Shown: positions 45,401 through 56,299 of the stretch, piece by piece
Layout of the letters: every line of letters begins with the position of its first letter
Position numbering within the stretch: the first letter of the stretch is position 1
Assembly (NCBI GenBank): GCA_947396885.1
Contig: OX377201.1
Coordinates: forward strand, 22,669,923-22,733,922
Length of the DNA: 64,000 nucleotides
Direction of reading: 5' to 3'
From: Heligmosomoides polygyrus polygyrus
Taxonomy: Eukaryota; Nematoda; Chromadorea; Rhabditida; Heligmosomidae
Notes under the pieces: model-generated
What the model saw: the letters and a program-made list of their open reading frames with translations, nothing else
Databases searched by the model: none
Told to the model about the DNA's origin: nothing
Translations under genes and position numbers: made by a program

Positions 45401-48400
45401 GAGGACGAATCGCTACGCATATCGCGGCGACGCCTGCAACTACGGCACATGAGACAGAAGGCAAAGGTCGTAGCGACATAAATCCTCGGGAAGCGGCCCG
45501 CATTCTATTAGGATGAGCAAAAAGTAAAGAGACAGATTCAACAAGATTCCTTATCTCTTTGTAACTCAATTGCAACTCAACGGTGCTGAGAAGCGTGTTC
45601 GTCATTAAGGCTCGAGCATACTTCGCTGCCTTTGCTGGGCAGCAATGAAGGATATCAGAGACAGCAGCTCGATGATATCCTTTATCATTGCTGCCGCAGC
45701 AAAGACAGCGAAGTGTGCTCGATCCTTTGAGGTCAATGACCCTGCTGCCATCGATCAGCCAACCTCCTGATCCCATCCTTCCAGAACTGCTTAGGCCTGG
45801 TGCTGATCCACCGCTCGTTACGGTTGACGAGGTCTGCTTGGGTCCTTGTGTCCCTTCCGACCATGAGTCCTATAGGCTCAAGAAGTAATGATAGTCGCAT
45901 GGAGAGATGTCGAATACGGTGGGTGAGGCATGTGAGGTAGCCCAGCTGAGCAAGCTTATCCGTGGTCACTTTTGCCCGATGGGGTGCGGCGTTATCGAAG
46001 AGGAGAACCTTCTTGAAGCGCGGAGACCGAATAAGTGCGAGTTGTCGATCCATCTCTTCCATTTCGTTTACCATGGCCTTGGAGTCCATCGTCGTGCTTT
46101 TGGAAAACAGCTTCCAGTATACCGGTTCATGAGCAGACTCTAAAGGCTCAGAAGGTACTTCTCGCCGTGAACATCCCGCCGAACGAAGATCGGTAACAGG
46201 TCACCAGGCCTCAGCCAGACTCCCTGCTTGGCAGAGTTAAGGTAGAAGACGTGCTTGTCATCTTGCGTGACTATTGAGTCCAGGCTGGTCGGGGTCGGGA
46301 ATTGAGCGAGATTTGCGCGACACAGGTGGACTTGTCAGACTGGGGTTTCGGCATGAGACAGACTGGGGTTTTGGCATGCTTCTGGAAAGGGCAAAAGTGG
46401 CCACTTCTCAGGTGGCTTTCAGTAAGTAGCAAACAAATATTCAAATACGAGAAGCACGAAACCGTACTCCAGAGTCTCATTACTTTCCCCCCCCCCCCCC
46501 CCTAATACTTCTAGTCTCACTTGCAACCAGACAGAAAATTTGCCGTTAAAAACCGAAGAGAAACCCAGTAAATTCCATATATTTTCCTTGTGAAAGGTGT
46601 TTTTCTTCACGAAGCCTAAACCTTTCCATAGGATCGGAACCCAAACAAATGGTCATATTTCCGAAACCATCAACCACACATCAACGCGCTCTCGCGAAAA
46701 CATGCTCGCATGCTACGAAATCAGTGTGCAATTGTAGGAAGAATAGGGAGACAAATAAGGACAGAATAAAAGATATGAGAAAACGGAGTGGGGAGACGAC
46801 TTGCTCATATGCGCTCATAACAGCGGGCAAGCCTTGCAATAGGATTGCGTGTAGTGAACAAAGACTCGCTCGCCGGTGGCGGCTGCGTTCCAAAACATTT
46901 GCTCTACGCTAGTACATATACAAAAGTAGAAAAAAAAGCGTTTGAAAGTCTCTGGACAGCAGAAATACCCACTAGAAGGATAAATTTTCACAATAAAATG
47001 AAAAACAAAACACCCACCTTTTCCCTGAACGTTTTGCCTTTTGATCTCGCCGATCCGTAGATCGTCCTCGACTTCTCCTTCTTTCTCTGTCATCCCTGCA
47101 AGTGCCACAAATAGGTAAGAGCAATCCTTTCAAATCAATCAAGACTAAACCACAAATTTGCGGGTTCTGCAGAAATGTCACCACAACATGCCATTGTCGT
47201 AACAGACACCTCAGCCACTGCCCCTAATATCTGAGTGCTATTCGAGCGACTTCGGATCGCGGCCAGAAATGCAGGAGTCAACTACGATGGCGAGTGCATC
47301 GGAACACCGCAGACGCTGGGGCCACTGATCAACCTCTACCGGTTCCGACCTTCATAGCGATGATCAAGGGGACCTAGTGCAGCCGGTCTAGGACCGCCAT
47401 AGTCTCATCACTTCTCGAGTATTCAACCCCAGCACATTCATCCAGTTTATCACTAGCTAAGAGCGAGTAGAGGAGATGCTCAATTTCCATGATAAAAATC
47501 AGCATTGCTTGTTGCTCCCAACATCGGGCGCATGAAAGCGCTATGGATGGACCCACCAGCTGTCATGTACCGCCCTAATCAGGAATGTTGTTTAGTACCC
47601 TGCCTCTCCAGGCAAGACTGGCACCAATTCACTGAGGGATGAAAGACCAATAGGGCCTTTCATCCCTCGGTGAATTGGTGCCAGTCTTGCCTGGAGAGGA
47701 TAAAATACTGACTCGACCATTGGCTGATTAGGATAATTAGAATCCAACTTTTTTTTTTTAAGTTCCGAACAAATAGATCACACGCATAGTGGCATTAAGG
47801 TAAGGCGATTTCCCCAGAACAGATTTCGTATGGTTCAAACAACTGATTTTTCTTTGGATCGCGAAAATCAGGTATCCGATTCGCATATCTGATTTTCGCG
47901 ATCCAAAGAAAAATCAGTTAATTGAATCACTTTCGGAGGAAAAGTGTAAAGTGCTTCATCTAAGGGCTACAGGTCAATTATACCAATACACTATCAATAA
48001 CTCATCAATGTTGTTCAGACGAGGTTAACGACCTAGAGTTCCTAATTACGAGTAACCGAAATTTTGATAAACACTGCACACTGGTTTCCAACAAAGCTAT
48101 AAGGGTAATGTAAGTGTTCAGAGCTATATCCTCTGATGATAGTAGCTTACTTCTCTAAGTATACAAAACATTTATCGGACCAATTCTTGAATACGGTGCT
48201 CCAGTTTGTAATCCTTACACGCGAAAAGTATCACAACGTTAGAAAGCGTGCAGAACAGCTTTACAAGGAAGCTCATGACACGTAAGTTGGGATTTCGTTA
48301 CGGCCAAATACACTCAAGCAATTTGCGAAACAAGAAATATTGATTGAGGTCTCTTCCCCTTTAGAAGAAAGCGAAATGATCTATTACTAATTCACAAAAC

Positions 48401-49057
48401 TGCACATCATCAAATTGGAGTCGAAATTACAGATCTAGTGTCGATAAGAGCACCTAACGCCCGAGATGGTGCCTTTAAGTATGACACTGATACTGCCAGA
48501 CATAACGGTCGTCGTTTCTTCTTCACTCATAGAACACTCTCGTTACACGAGAAGCTTCGCAAAAAGCATTTCTTGCCATCAAACCATAGCGCTTTCAAAA
48601 AATTCCTCCATTAGCATATACGTTCTTAGAGTAAGATGCTGCAGATGTTGCGAATCCTTTAATAGACTCTCTCATACTTACACCTTCAATATTAAGCAGC
48701 TGCTAGCAACTATTGTTAACGGTATATTGTATTGTGTTGTACTTCTGTTGTAATTTTAGCACATGAACTCTTCTTCTTCTTCTTCTCCTGAGCGTTTAGT
48801 CGCGCCATCGCAGGGTCCGCTGTTCTTATGATCCGTCGCCACCTCTTCCTATCAAGGTCTGGCGTAGCGCCGAGTTCGGCGAGGTCTCTCTTGATGACGT
48901 CCTTACACCTTTTCCTTGGGGCTCCTCTCGGACGCCTTCCGGGTGCTTCGAAATTTAGGGCCAACCTGATGGGGTGATCCTCTGGTCTTGTAAGGATGTG
49001 CTCGTACTACCTCAGGCGCTGCTCCCTCATCAATTTTGGCACACGAACACGGTGTTA

Positions 49058-49100
<43 letters not shown>

Positions 49101-52100
49101 AATATCGGACCTCCGATCAAAATCAATTATTTGAATCATCCGAAAATTCGGTCAGGTGAAAACCAACCTTACCTGAGTAACATTAAGATGAAGACTTTTC
49201 AGAAATGCGATTACTCGCATGATCCGACTATCCGGGATTTGCAAAAAAGATCCGAAACTGGATTGCATAGACCAAAAGCACTTTCAAATTGCCTACACGA
49301 TATTCCGTAGAAGTAGGTGTTGCGCATCTCACAAAGAGACTGATCAGCGCCAATATTAGTGTAGAGATCAGAACTTCGTTCCTCCATCTCTATTGTGCAT
49401 TATAATTACCGCAATCCTGTTGATATACTCTGACTCCTCGTGATTACTGTATGCTAGATGACTCCGAAAAAATGTATCGCAGTCTGGCACCTTGTACTTC
49501 CATACGTATCTCACTTGTACTCCTAGACCCGTCTGACGAAGTGCCAGACGAGGAGCGGTTTCGCCATTCCTCCATTCTCGCAGTCGCCGAGCGCCAGATC
49601 TTAGCCTATTCGCCTTAGATTGGTAACCAGTTCCTACTCTCTTATCTTTTCTGTATTTTGAGATAAATCTTACAAAAACCCAAATCTAGAGCCTACCATA
49701 TACAAAACCTACATTTGAACATTACCCTAGACTTCAGCTAGTGGACCTTTTCTACCCGAAGAACGAAGTGCTGTTTGAGCGTGGCTCTCAATGTCTCATC
49801 GGCTTTACTAAATCCTGATGATGGTGAGAGGGTTGATTCAGACGGTGGAAGGAAGCTGCTGTACCAGTCTTGGCGAGCAGCTCAAACATCCTGCGGTTAC
49901 TATACTTAGCGCCCGCTGTAACAACCTTACATGGCTCCAGGGCGCAACTCCAAAGCGACTTCGCAGGCTAGCCGCATGCGACGTAGAGGCGCTGAACGCG
50001 GACGTGCGATTGTTACGCATGGCTAGCCGCGTAGCACAAAATTTTGCCAGTGTTTAAGCTCCTCGACTAAGAATTAAGAAAGTGAATTACAAGAGTTTCG
50101 AAACCTATGGTTAACATATCAACTAGTTATTTCTTGAGGAGATAATCAATTATCACTTAAGAGAGCATGAATGGAGTATTCAAGTTTTTGATCATCCCAC
50201 CTCCCCCCTCCCCCCCCCCCAATCGAAACCTACAAACACTTGCCCCAGAACTTCTTCCAGTTAGTGATCCCGTCCCAGTTCTTGTTTTGAATTCTTCTCA
50301 CCAGATCCGTGACCATTTCCCTTCACTCATTTGAAATAGAGTCTCATTCCGCCCGCACTTTGATAACAACCACTCTCACTTCCCTACCAGGAGACATCAG
50401 ACCTGCCTCATCCCGACATTTCATGTCTCTTTCCTTCTCCTGCGCGGTCGACGTCGCCGGCACATTTTCGCGCTCTAGCGCACCCAGCAGCAAGATGCGG
50501 CTGCCGTGCGCGTATGCCATCACTAGCCGTACCTGTCGGAAACACTCGAACCGCGACAACTCGGCCAATTTCGTCGCGCACCGTGCGCGACATTCTGAAG
50601 GGTTCGCACGGCGTTGAAGTTATGAATGCCCCCACCTTACAAGCCTCTCTAGACTCTAGTAGTTAGGCTGTTGCATCAAAGTTATTTGTGTTACAAATAG
50701 CCAGGTGGTTCCCCTTTGGATATATTCCTAACTCGAAGGTATCCGCCGTTAGCTCGTGTTCCAAACACAAAACGAAAAATGAAAGAAAATACCTATGTCT
50801 AGGGTCCTTTAGCGTTATGGTAGCTGCGAATCGATCCACTGGCTGACGGATTTTTCTCAGCGAATACTGGCGAGGTTCCGGTGTTTTTTCCTCGTCGTCC
50901 TCCTCTGTCTGTAACAGATACCTTGGTGTCACATCTACATCATCTAGCAGTATTCAAATTCAAGCAACCTCTTCACTAGAAGGACTGCCTTCAGCCCCCG
51001 CTGGTGCTCCCTCTTTTGGAACTCCATTCGAAAGGCGTTCCCTGTTCGCCAGCCGCATGCTACGCGCTGATCCGGCATTCGCTCCGACTCCATTTGAGGA
51101 GCGCGGAGAGTTCGGCAGAGAAGTTGGACTGAAACACTGACCACTATAACAGGAACATAAGTAGCCGAATGTGGAGCCTACGTGATAGTTTTCCTTTCTC
51201 GCTTGATCGTGTCGTACATAGTGGAGCTCTCAAGACCAAACTGAGCAGGATCTATCTCTGCTTCTTGCGCGTTCCGCTCATTCTAATAGAAAGTCATTAG
51301 ATCAATAAACGTACTCAAAACAGCTACTCCACCAAGGATGTTCTCACGTCGTTGCTCTCTTCAATGGCCGAGCGCCTCCTAATGGAGTTCCTCTTCGGAC
51401 TGGGTGATCGCATCTCAACGTTCTCATCGTTGTAGCTCTCCTTGGCGTATCTGAAGAACAAACATTTTCCCCTCCGGGCTTAACAAACAGTACAAGCAAT
51501 CCTTCAGACCAACCTTCTTCGACTTCGCTTCACGAAGTCATGGTCGTCAGAGTAATCGCTCTCCTCATAGTGAGTGCTGCCAGCGATTCTTCTTCCAGAA
51601 CGCGTATAGCCAGCTGCTGGCTGAGCCGATATGAGCTCCTACGAAACGAGTACATTAAAACTCATATCCTCTTCATGCAATCACGTGATAAGTTTTTCTA
51701 ATAGTGACGAAACTTCAGCAAGCAAGCAATGATATAGGTAGCACTGGAAAGCTATGCAACACATCCTCAAACGAAAGTGGATCTTCACCATATTTTGCTG
51801 ACAACCCTATAATAAAGGACAAGGGACGGTGTTAGTCATTCCCTCTTAGTGATGCGCCACACATTCTACGTCTAAGAAATGTCGTGGAGGAGATTTGAAT
51901 GCGCACTTGGCCATATAATGACTTGCAGTGGCCAGCCGATAGAAACGTCAGTGTTTTGTCCTGCCTAGACGAGTCTGGCACCGAGTCTTCACCGATCCGG
52001 GAGGGATAGGACGGTTCGTTGGTCTGGGAGGGAAATCCTAATCAGGAAGCTGATGTCGGTGCATGTGACAGCCTGCGCATCCAACTGCGCGTTCTAAGCG

Positions 52101-53784
52101 CAAGCTCTTTAGGCAGTGATTATATTAGGACCACACATGAAAGTTCTGGATTTACTCATTTCTAATTAAAGCATAGCAATCATGTAAATGTGTTGGGGAT
52201 GCTAATTTTGGCTCATAAATAACAACACCGGATATGAGCCTCGTCAGAGATTAGCGAACCTCGAGACACATAGAACATATGGCTAAAATAGCAGCAGAAA
52301 AACTCTGCGATGTTTGATCTTATTTCGAGATTCCCCATGAATCTGTAAAAGTGAGGTGTTGTTTGCACATAAGAATGACAAGGATAAAAAATGCTATCGC
52401 TATCGAATTTCCATAAATGTATGATTTTCTAGAGCGCACACCCCCTTGTGTAAGCAAATATACAATTTTCAAGTCAAACCAGGCTCTTCTCAAGGCGAAA
52501 TGAACACCTTTCAAAGCAAAATGGACACTTTCTAAAGCAAGCTGGACACATTTGAAGCCAAACCGCACAGATTCACCCACATTTGTCTCAATCCGAAGGG
52601 TGACTCAACAGCCTTTCGGCTGATTACATGAGGCTCTGAAGCTCAGAGCTGGCAGCGGGCCAGCGGAGGGATGCATTGGTTAAGGAATTGGCAGTGAAGC
52701 AAAACCCTTGCTTTGGCCGTCATGAATCAGAAACGGGGTAAGTTCAGGGAAAGTGGCGGGTAAGTGGCCATCAAGGTAAATGGGGGTAGGATTTACCCCC
52801 GGCCGCGTTCACAAATCCGACCCGAGCGCAATGATATTGTGAGACAACTCGTCGCTATCCTTGTCGATTTAGTTGCGAGTAGGGAACCCTAGAAGTCTGG
52901 AAACTATCTCTATAAACAACGTGACTGTGCCGCAAGACCAGCGCAACCGCCCCACAAGCAGACACTGGACTAGGGTGGCAGCCAATTCCGGTTGATTTTT
53001 GTAATTCAGTCGAAGGCTGTCCAGTTTGGTTTGAAAAGCCTCCAACTTTTATTTCTACTTCCAATAAATTGTGCGCAATAACAGAGTTAATTAACATGGA
53101 CACGGCGTAGTCAAAACAGTGATCATGAAAAAATTATGAAAAGAAATTAGTTAGTTGCCAGGTTTCACTTCAAAGGTGTAAACAAATAAGCAACAAAACG
53201 AGGAAGTGTTTGATCAACTACAACCGGAAAAAATTCGTCTTTGTTGCGCACCGTAGATTCGGAGTGAAATTCAGGGAAATTGTTACGGGACCACGCAGTT
53301 ACCTATCCCTCTGCTAATCACTCGCTGCAGCTGGTGATAATTGTGTTCTTGTCCGGCGTAAATATGGTCGGGGGAGGGGTTCTGATGGGCAGAAAATCCC
53401 CATAAAGCGTCGTTAATGTCCCTCATCCCTGGTTCCAACGTATAAAGCCTTAGTAAGGGCGCCCCATGGCTGATAAAAACCAGGTTTGAATCTCGCGGCT
53501 GTGGGCCCTGCGCACCGGACAACTCGGACCGTTTCTTTTCTCGGTTGTAAGTGTATCGGCGAGTAAATGAGGAGAGCAAAGAAGAAGAAGGAGAATAAAG
53601 CAAGTAGCGGACGCACCTTGTGCAGTTGAGCGGTGGCGGATCGAATGATGCTCTTCATGAAGCTGCCGTGCAAATGATGCTCGGCGAGATCATTCTCGGC
53701 GAGGCTGCGATAGACCATGGAGCGTTCGCGACTTGAACGACGGAGATCTTTTTGTGGAGAGAGACCGTTGCCGCGCTTGACCAT
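33474..53784 (-). CDS. lex-1: ATAD2/LEX-1-type AAA+ ATPase with bromodomain, 28 exons, about 1224 aa
   Basis: Exons, in transcript order: 53784-53617, 51638-51514, 51450-51348, 51282-51182, 51128-50977, 50934-50793, 45433-45276, 45142-45030, 44969-44843, 43176-43115, 43042-42972, 42904-42745, 42678-42569, 42497-42386, 42331-42175, 39930-39745, 39683-39541, 39474-39355, 39265-39141, 38326-38241, 38185-38042, 37971-37845, 34695-34604, 34527-34433, 34366-34202, 34132-33990, 33915-33747, 33692-33474. These sum to 3675 nt. An acidic/serine N-terminus ([27 protein letters not shown]) precedes AAA1: Walker [20 protein letters not shown], Walker [15 protein letters not shown], sensor IGATN, and [12 protein letters not shown]2 is degenerate ([17 protein letters not shown], no Walker Lys), as in human ATAD2. 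The bromodomain ([19 protein letters not shown] .. [11 protein letters not shown]) keeps the acetyl-lysine Asn. The family binds acetylated histones in chromatin; C. elegans LEX-1 has similar length. The 50977/50934 junction (42-nt intron) is the least certain. Confidence 0.93.
35116..37369 (-). mobile_element. Degenerate mariner with matched ends
   Basis: The left end (AGTTGATGCATAAGTTCTCG..) and right end (..CGAGAACCTTTGCATCAACC) are inverted repeats of about 25 bp, each next to TA. On the minus strand, 37180 down to 36230 keeps pieces of a mariner transposase ([49 protein letters not shown]), with many stops and frameshifts. Sequence at about 35210-36185 does not belong to it and seems inserted later. 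It lies in the ATAD2 intron between exons 22 and 23. Confidence 0.75.
35886..35907 (+). other. Exact genomic copy of nematode spliced leader SL1
   Basis: All 22 nt of SL1 are present (starting GGTTTAATTACCC and ending AAGTTTGAG). It is followed by GTTTTGGTG, not the GTAAAC donor of known SL1 RNA genes, and I see no Sm-binding AATTTTTGG within 100 bases. An AATAAA lies just before it (35881-35885 region) and another at 36111-36116. It is better explained as the 5' end of a reverse-transcribed trans-spliced RNA than as a working SL RNA gene; that is inference. Confidence 0.8.
37680..37705. repeat. (GAA)n microsatellite
   Basis: About eight GAA units in the ATAD2 intron upstream of the second bromodomain exon. 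Confidence 0.85.
38533..38831 (-). repeat. tRNA-derived SINE, copy 4
   Basis: The tail GGATAAAGGATAGAGGATAAAG lies at the left and the head GTAG-CGC type (inverted) at the right, ending GCGCCCA. It lies in an ATAD2 intron. Confidence 0.8.
40982..41278 (+). repeat. tRNA-derived SINE, copy 5
   Basis: GGGGCGCGTGGAGAGCAGTC at the head, CCTGGTTCGGATTTCTC as B box, and TTTATCCTAATCC at the tail. It lies in the large ATAD2 intron between exons 15 and 16. Confidence 0.82.
41333..41480. repeat. Fragment of the GATCACGAATC foldback repeat
   Basis: TTCGTGATCAGCACCATAAT and, inverted, ATTAATGGTGCTGGTCACGAA form a small palindrome matching the core of the repeats at 17866 and 23318. Confidence 0.55.
41666..41858 (-). 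other. Exon-like pair inside an ATAD2 intron
   Basis: After an acceptor CTTTCACTAG, a short open segment ([19 protein letters not shown]) ends at a GTGAGT donor. About 41 nt later, an acceptor CTCTCTAG opens [25 protein letters not shown] and then TAA. Phases fit between the two segments, and the first could be joined to ATAD2 exon 15 (phase 1 to 2), giving a truncated isoform. I do not recognise the family. It could also be a relict exon of another gene. Confidence 0.3.
43619..43756. repeat. Palindromic MITE, copy C
   Basis: The ends are GGCTCCGTTTATACTTCGACG and, inverted, CGTCGGAGTATTAACGGGCC. The interior palindrome centres on GATCGATCGCG. It lies in an ATAD2 intron. Confidence 0.7.
44279..44292. 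repeat. Poly-C run
   Basis: Fourteen C residues; similar runs occur at about 46488-46502 and 50206-50220. Such runs are prone to length error in assemblies. Confidence 0.8.
45605..45728. repeat. Palindromic MITE, copy D
   Basis: The ends AAGGCTCGAGCATACTTCGC and, inverted, GCGAAGTGTGCTCGATCCTTT. The interior GCTGGGCAGCAATGAAGGATA pairs with TATCCTTTATCATTGCTGC. Same type as copies A-C, in the ATAD2 intron between exons 6 and 7. Confidence 0.65.
45733..46330 (-). mobile_element. Degenerate mariner transposase fragment
   Basis: The minus strand reads [20 protein letters not shown], corresponding to the second catalytic Asp region of mariner (HDNARPH). Upstream pieces ([29 protein letters not shown]) match the middle of the family. 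Stops are frequent, and no terminal repeats were identified. Confidence 0.6.
47575..47745. repeat. SINE middle part rearranged into a 43-bp-arm hairpin
   Basis: The segment CCTCTCCAGGCAAGACTGGC .. (47603-47645) is repeated inverted at 47657-47699 with one mismatch and an 11-base loop. The sequence is the central part of the SINE family (GTGAATTGGTGCCAG). The flanks beyond the hairpin on the right continue as SINE (GATAAAATACTGACTCG). Confidence 0.85.
47841..47919. repeat. Perfect 31-bp hairpin with 17-base loop
   Basis: Arms 47841-47871 (AACTGATTTTTC .. AAAATCAG) and 47889-47919 are exactly complementary. No ORF and no clear target duplication. Confidence 0.9.
48000..48620 (+). mobile_element. 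LINE fragment (CR1/Jockey-like ORF2 C-terminus)
   Basis: Plus-strand pieces read [19 protein letters not shown], then [32 protein letters not shown] and [15 protein letters not shown] before a stop. These are typical of the post-RT region of CR1/L2/Jockey-type LINEs. Several frameshifts are present. Confidence 0.6.
48765..49033 (-). mobile_element. RTE 3' tail fragment, second family
   Basis: It matches the fragment at 3718-4027: [44 protein letters not shown]. It ends in CTTCTT repeats on the left. Dead. Confidence 0.75.
49058..49100. repeat. (AATA)n microsatellite
   Basis: About ten AATA units next to the RTE fragment. Confidence 0.9.
49101..50792. other. ATAD2 intron with a SINE scrap, no gene seen
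   Basis: A 60-bp SINE remnant lies at 49285-49345 (GATATTCCGTAGAAGTAGG). The remaining open frames, including GC-rich ones at 50340-50640, show no motif I can name. Confidence 0.4.
51811..52105 (-). repeat. tRNA-derived SINE, copy 6 (divergent)
   Basis: A copy in the first ATAD2 intron, with ATAAAGGACAAGGGACGGTG at the tail side and a decayed tRNA-like head (CAACTGCGCGTTCTAAGCGC). Full length but older than copies 5 or 9. Confidence 0.75.
52485..52575. repeat. Degenerate 24-bp tandem repeat
   Basis: Roughly four units of the type AAAGCAAAATGGACACTTTC. A minus-strand frame reads an eight-residue repeat (FALKGVHF), which follows from the 24-bp period and is not evidence of a gene. Confidence 0.6.
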
Positions 53785-53787
53785 CAC

Positions 53788-53797
53788 CTGCAAATGC
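53788..53797 (-). promoter_or_regulatory. Probable trans-splice acceptor of the ATAD2 gene
   Basis: The minus strand reads GCATTTGCAG, then GTG, then the ATG at 53784, so the native leader would be 3 nt. Confidence 0.5.
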
Positions 53798-54530
53798 TAC
53801 AGGATCTGAAAATAGTCGATTTTTGACGAGATAACGTGAAAATTTCGCGAAAACTCGAAACAGGATCAGAGCCGAGACGGACATTATTATACTTCTCAGC
53901 TGTTTAGCGCTTAATAGAGGCAAACTCTCAAGACATTCGGGTGCAAAATGCACCAGGGCCGCTACCATTACCTGAGGATTGCTAGGGTGCAGGCGTCGAT
54001 CCGCTCGTTACGATTGCGACGCCGTATTCTCATTGGGGCGCGCCATTGTCAAGGGTACTCAATGAGTCCCGAAGAGCTTGAAAGCTCCCACTGAAATGTT
54101 TGAGGTTGGCATGTTACTGGCACAGGTATACGTGGATCACCATCTTTACTAATAATTATATTTTATCAGTTGAAAAAGTTTTTCATGCATTTAGTTGTCA
54201 AAGTCATTCCATATTATCGTACTCGTTTTATACTATCACTACTTTGGAAGAACCAGTGTAAGATCCACTATATTTACAACATTAGGCACGAAATGTCGGA
54301 TGGCAACCATTAATATAATATGGCTACCAGAATCATCTAGACAATGGTGATATCAGTGATACTGTTAAAAAGCAATAAAATGAGACTGTTGAGTAGAATT
54401 CTCAAGGATTCTAATAACTTAGAAAAATTATCGGGATCTTACATCCTAGGCATGTCCAACATCAACAAGCAAGATATTGTACTACCTCAAATTAACTGCC
54501 GCTTCTAGACTTTTACAGAATTTTTGGGTG
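53798..54530. other. Upstream spacer of ATAD2, no gene seen
   Basis: AT-rich sequence with no recognisable element. It would contain the promoter region if ATAD2 is not in an operon. Confidence 0.35.
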
Positions 54531-54534
54531 CTTA

Positions 54535-55171
54535 ATTAGAGGTTTTACGATAAGGGTTCAGGAGGGTATGCATCGCCAAGAACTTCGCATTGCCACTCGC
54601 CGTTTTCACATATGGAACAGAGAGCTCCAAGTGGGAACAGCATTGAAGGAACCCTTGCTGAACAATTGTGAAGTCACCACCCTCATCGCTATGCTGCTCC
54701 TGGCGATGCTTAGCCAGCTCACTGTTGGTGTAAGGCACAGTCTCTCATCCCAGGCAAGAAACAGTGGGAATTCTGTTCTTCTTGTCTTGATTCCTTACGA
54801 TTAATTCGAGTTCAATCCGATCATGTGCTATCTAAATGCAAAAAAAGCTTGACCGCCACCTCGATCTCCAGCTCATATATCATGTTTTCATACGGTGACA
54901 GTTTAGATGCTGAAAATAAAAAGGCTGTGAGGCACTTTCAGTCAATTAGAGAAAGGACTAAGATGCGCAAACAAGCAACTCCCAAAATGCCTTGCCGGAA
55001 ATTCCGAAAAGGAAACTCAGCACTAACACCATATTTCGCAAGTTTTATATCCTCTTTGAACAATTCTATCTCCTGTTCATTGCACCCATGAATTTCCCTT
55101 ATGTGCTTGTACATGCTGTTGAAAACCAGTGGACCTTTGAGGCAAATGTTACATTTGACAGACATCGTCAT
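54535..55171 (-). pseudogene. C2H2 zinc-finger gene fragment
   Basis: One open piece (55171-54938) reads SVKCNICLKGPLVFNSMY followed by KHIREIHGC, a classical C-x2-C-x13-H-x4-H finger, then KEDIKLAKYGVSAEFPF. A second piece (54738-54535) has half a finger (ELAKHRQEQHSDEGG) in which the cysteine position upstream is a stop. No clear start, splice partners or conserved family were found. It may be a decayed gene or the visible part of a poorly conserved one. Confidence 0.4.
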
Positions 55172-56249
55172 GTTTCCGCGCGTGACTGTGAAGTCAATAT
55201 ATCAATTGAAGAATCAAACTGAACATACGGAGGCGTTTAGAGTGACGAGAACAAGTTGCTATAACACGGAAGGGCAGAATCCCTATGCAATATGGAAAAA
55301 GGTACCAATATCCAAAGGATCTATCCATTGCACCCTAACCACAACGCGCCCCAATCGCAAGAGCGCGCCCCAATCGTGATTTCGGAAGAATGTGCTCCAA
55401 TCGCGAGCGGATCGACGCCTGCATCCTAGCAATCCTCCCATTACCTAGCGAAAAAAGTGCGCGAAAACGTTTGAAAGCACCAGATGGTTGATTCGATTTC
55501 CAGCTGAAGCTCGCTGACCAGGGAGATTGGGGGCTTAGTGTCCTTTCCACCTGGAGTCATCTCTTACATCATTTAGACCTCTATGAGCTTCACACCCTTT
55601 TGTGACTACAATTCAAGCGAGCGATTTCGAACTGGAGCAGACGAACTCCCTGTTACTTGGAAGGCTCATCGCTTTCCCCCGGTATATGGACACACATAGC
55701 GGCTAGATAAGGTCAATATCTAGGCCCTTCAGTAGGAAAACCCGGGAAAATTGGAAGATAAAGCAGATGGGACAGGTTAGCGCAGCTGAGACGAATTCAA
55801 ACGTCACGGCTATTTCAGCAGTCGATGTATGGAAATGAGGATCAGCAGAACCTTACAAGCCTCTCTCAAACATCCGACACCAGATGAGGACAGAAGGGAG
55901 GGACCAGGCGTCAGAATCGCGAACGAATCCGCCTGATCGAAGCTCGGCTGACCGATCGCACGTCCTCAGCCTCACGCCAATCGACCGCACATACCGCCGC
56001 CTACAACTCGTCCACGAGCCGCAAGCTCGCGCGCGACGTCGCGCGCGGCCCCGCGGCGCTGCTCGTGCGGATCCTGCAATTTGGAGCTGAATGCTGACTC
56101 AGCCTTTACTACGTGCTTCGGCGTGTTAAACGAAAGGAAACAAAGCAACATAACACAGTAAACAACCAAAATAACAACAATTACTATTGGCTTTGCCTCA
56201 AATCCAGGCGGTTTTGACTGGTCCGTTTCAAACGATCATAGTTTTCTTC
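55172..56249. other. Gene-free stretch
   Basis: It includes a GC-rich patch with CGCGCGACGTCGCGCGCGG (about 56028-56048), a short palindrome. No coding motif is recognised. Confidence 0.4.
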
Positions 56250-56299
56250 ATACTCACCGGATTCAGTCGAAATAAGCACCATTCGAATCATCACACCTT

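Noticed and set aside
50344..50635. GC-rich open frames on the minus strand in an ATAD2 intron
   Set aside because: Two overlapping frames are both open, typical of GC-rich non-coding DNA, and neither shows a domain or splice context.
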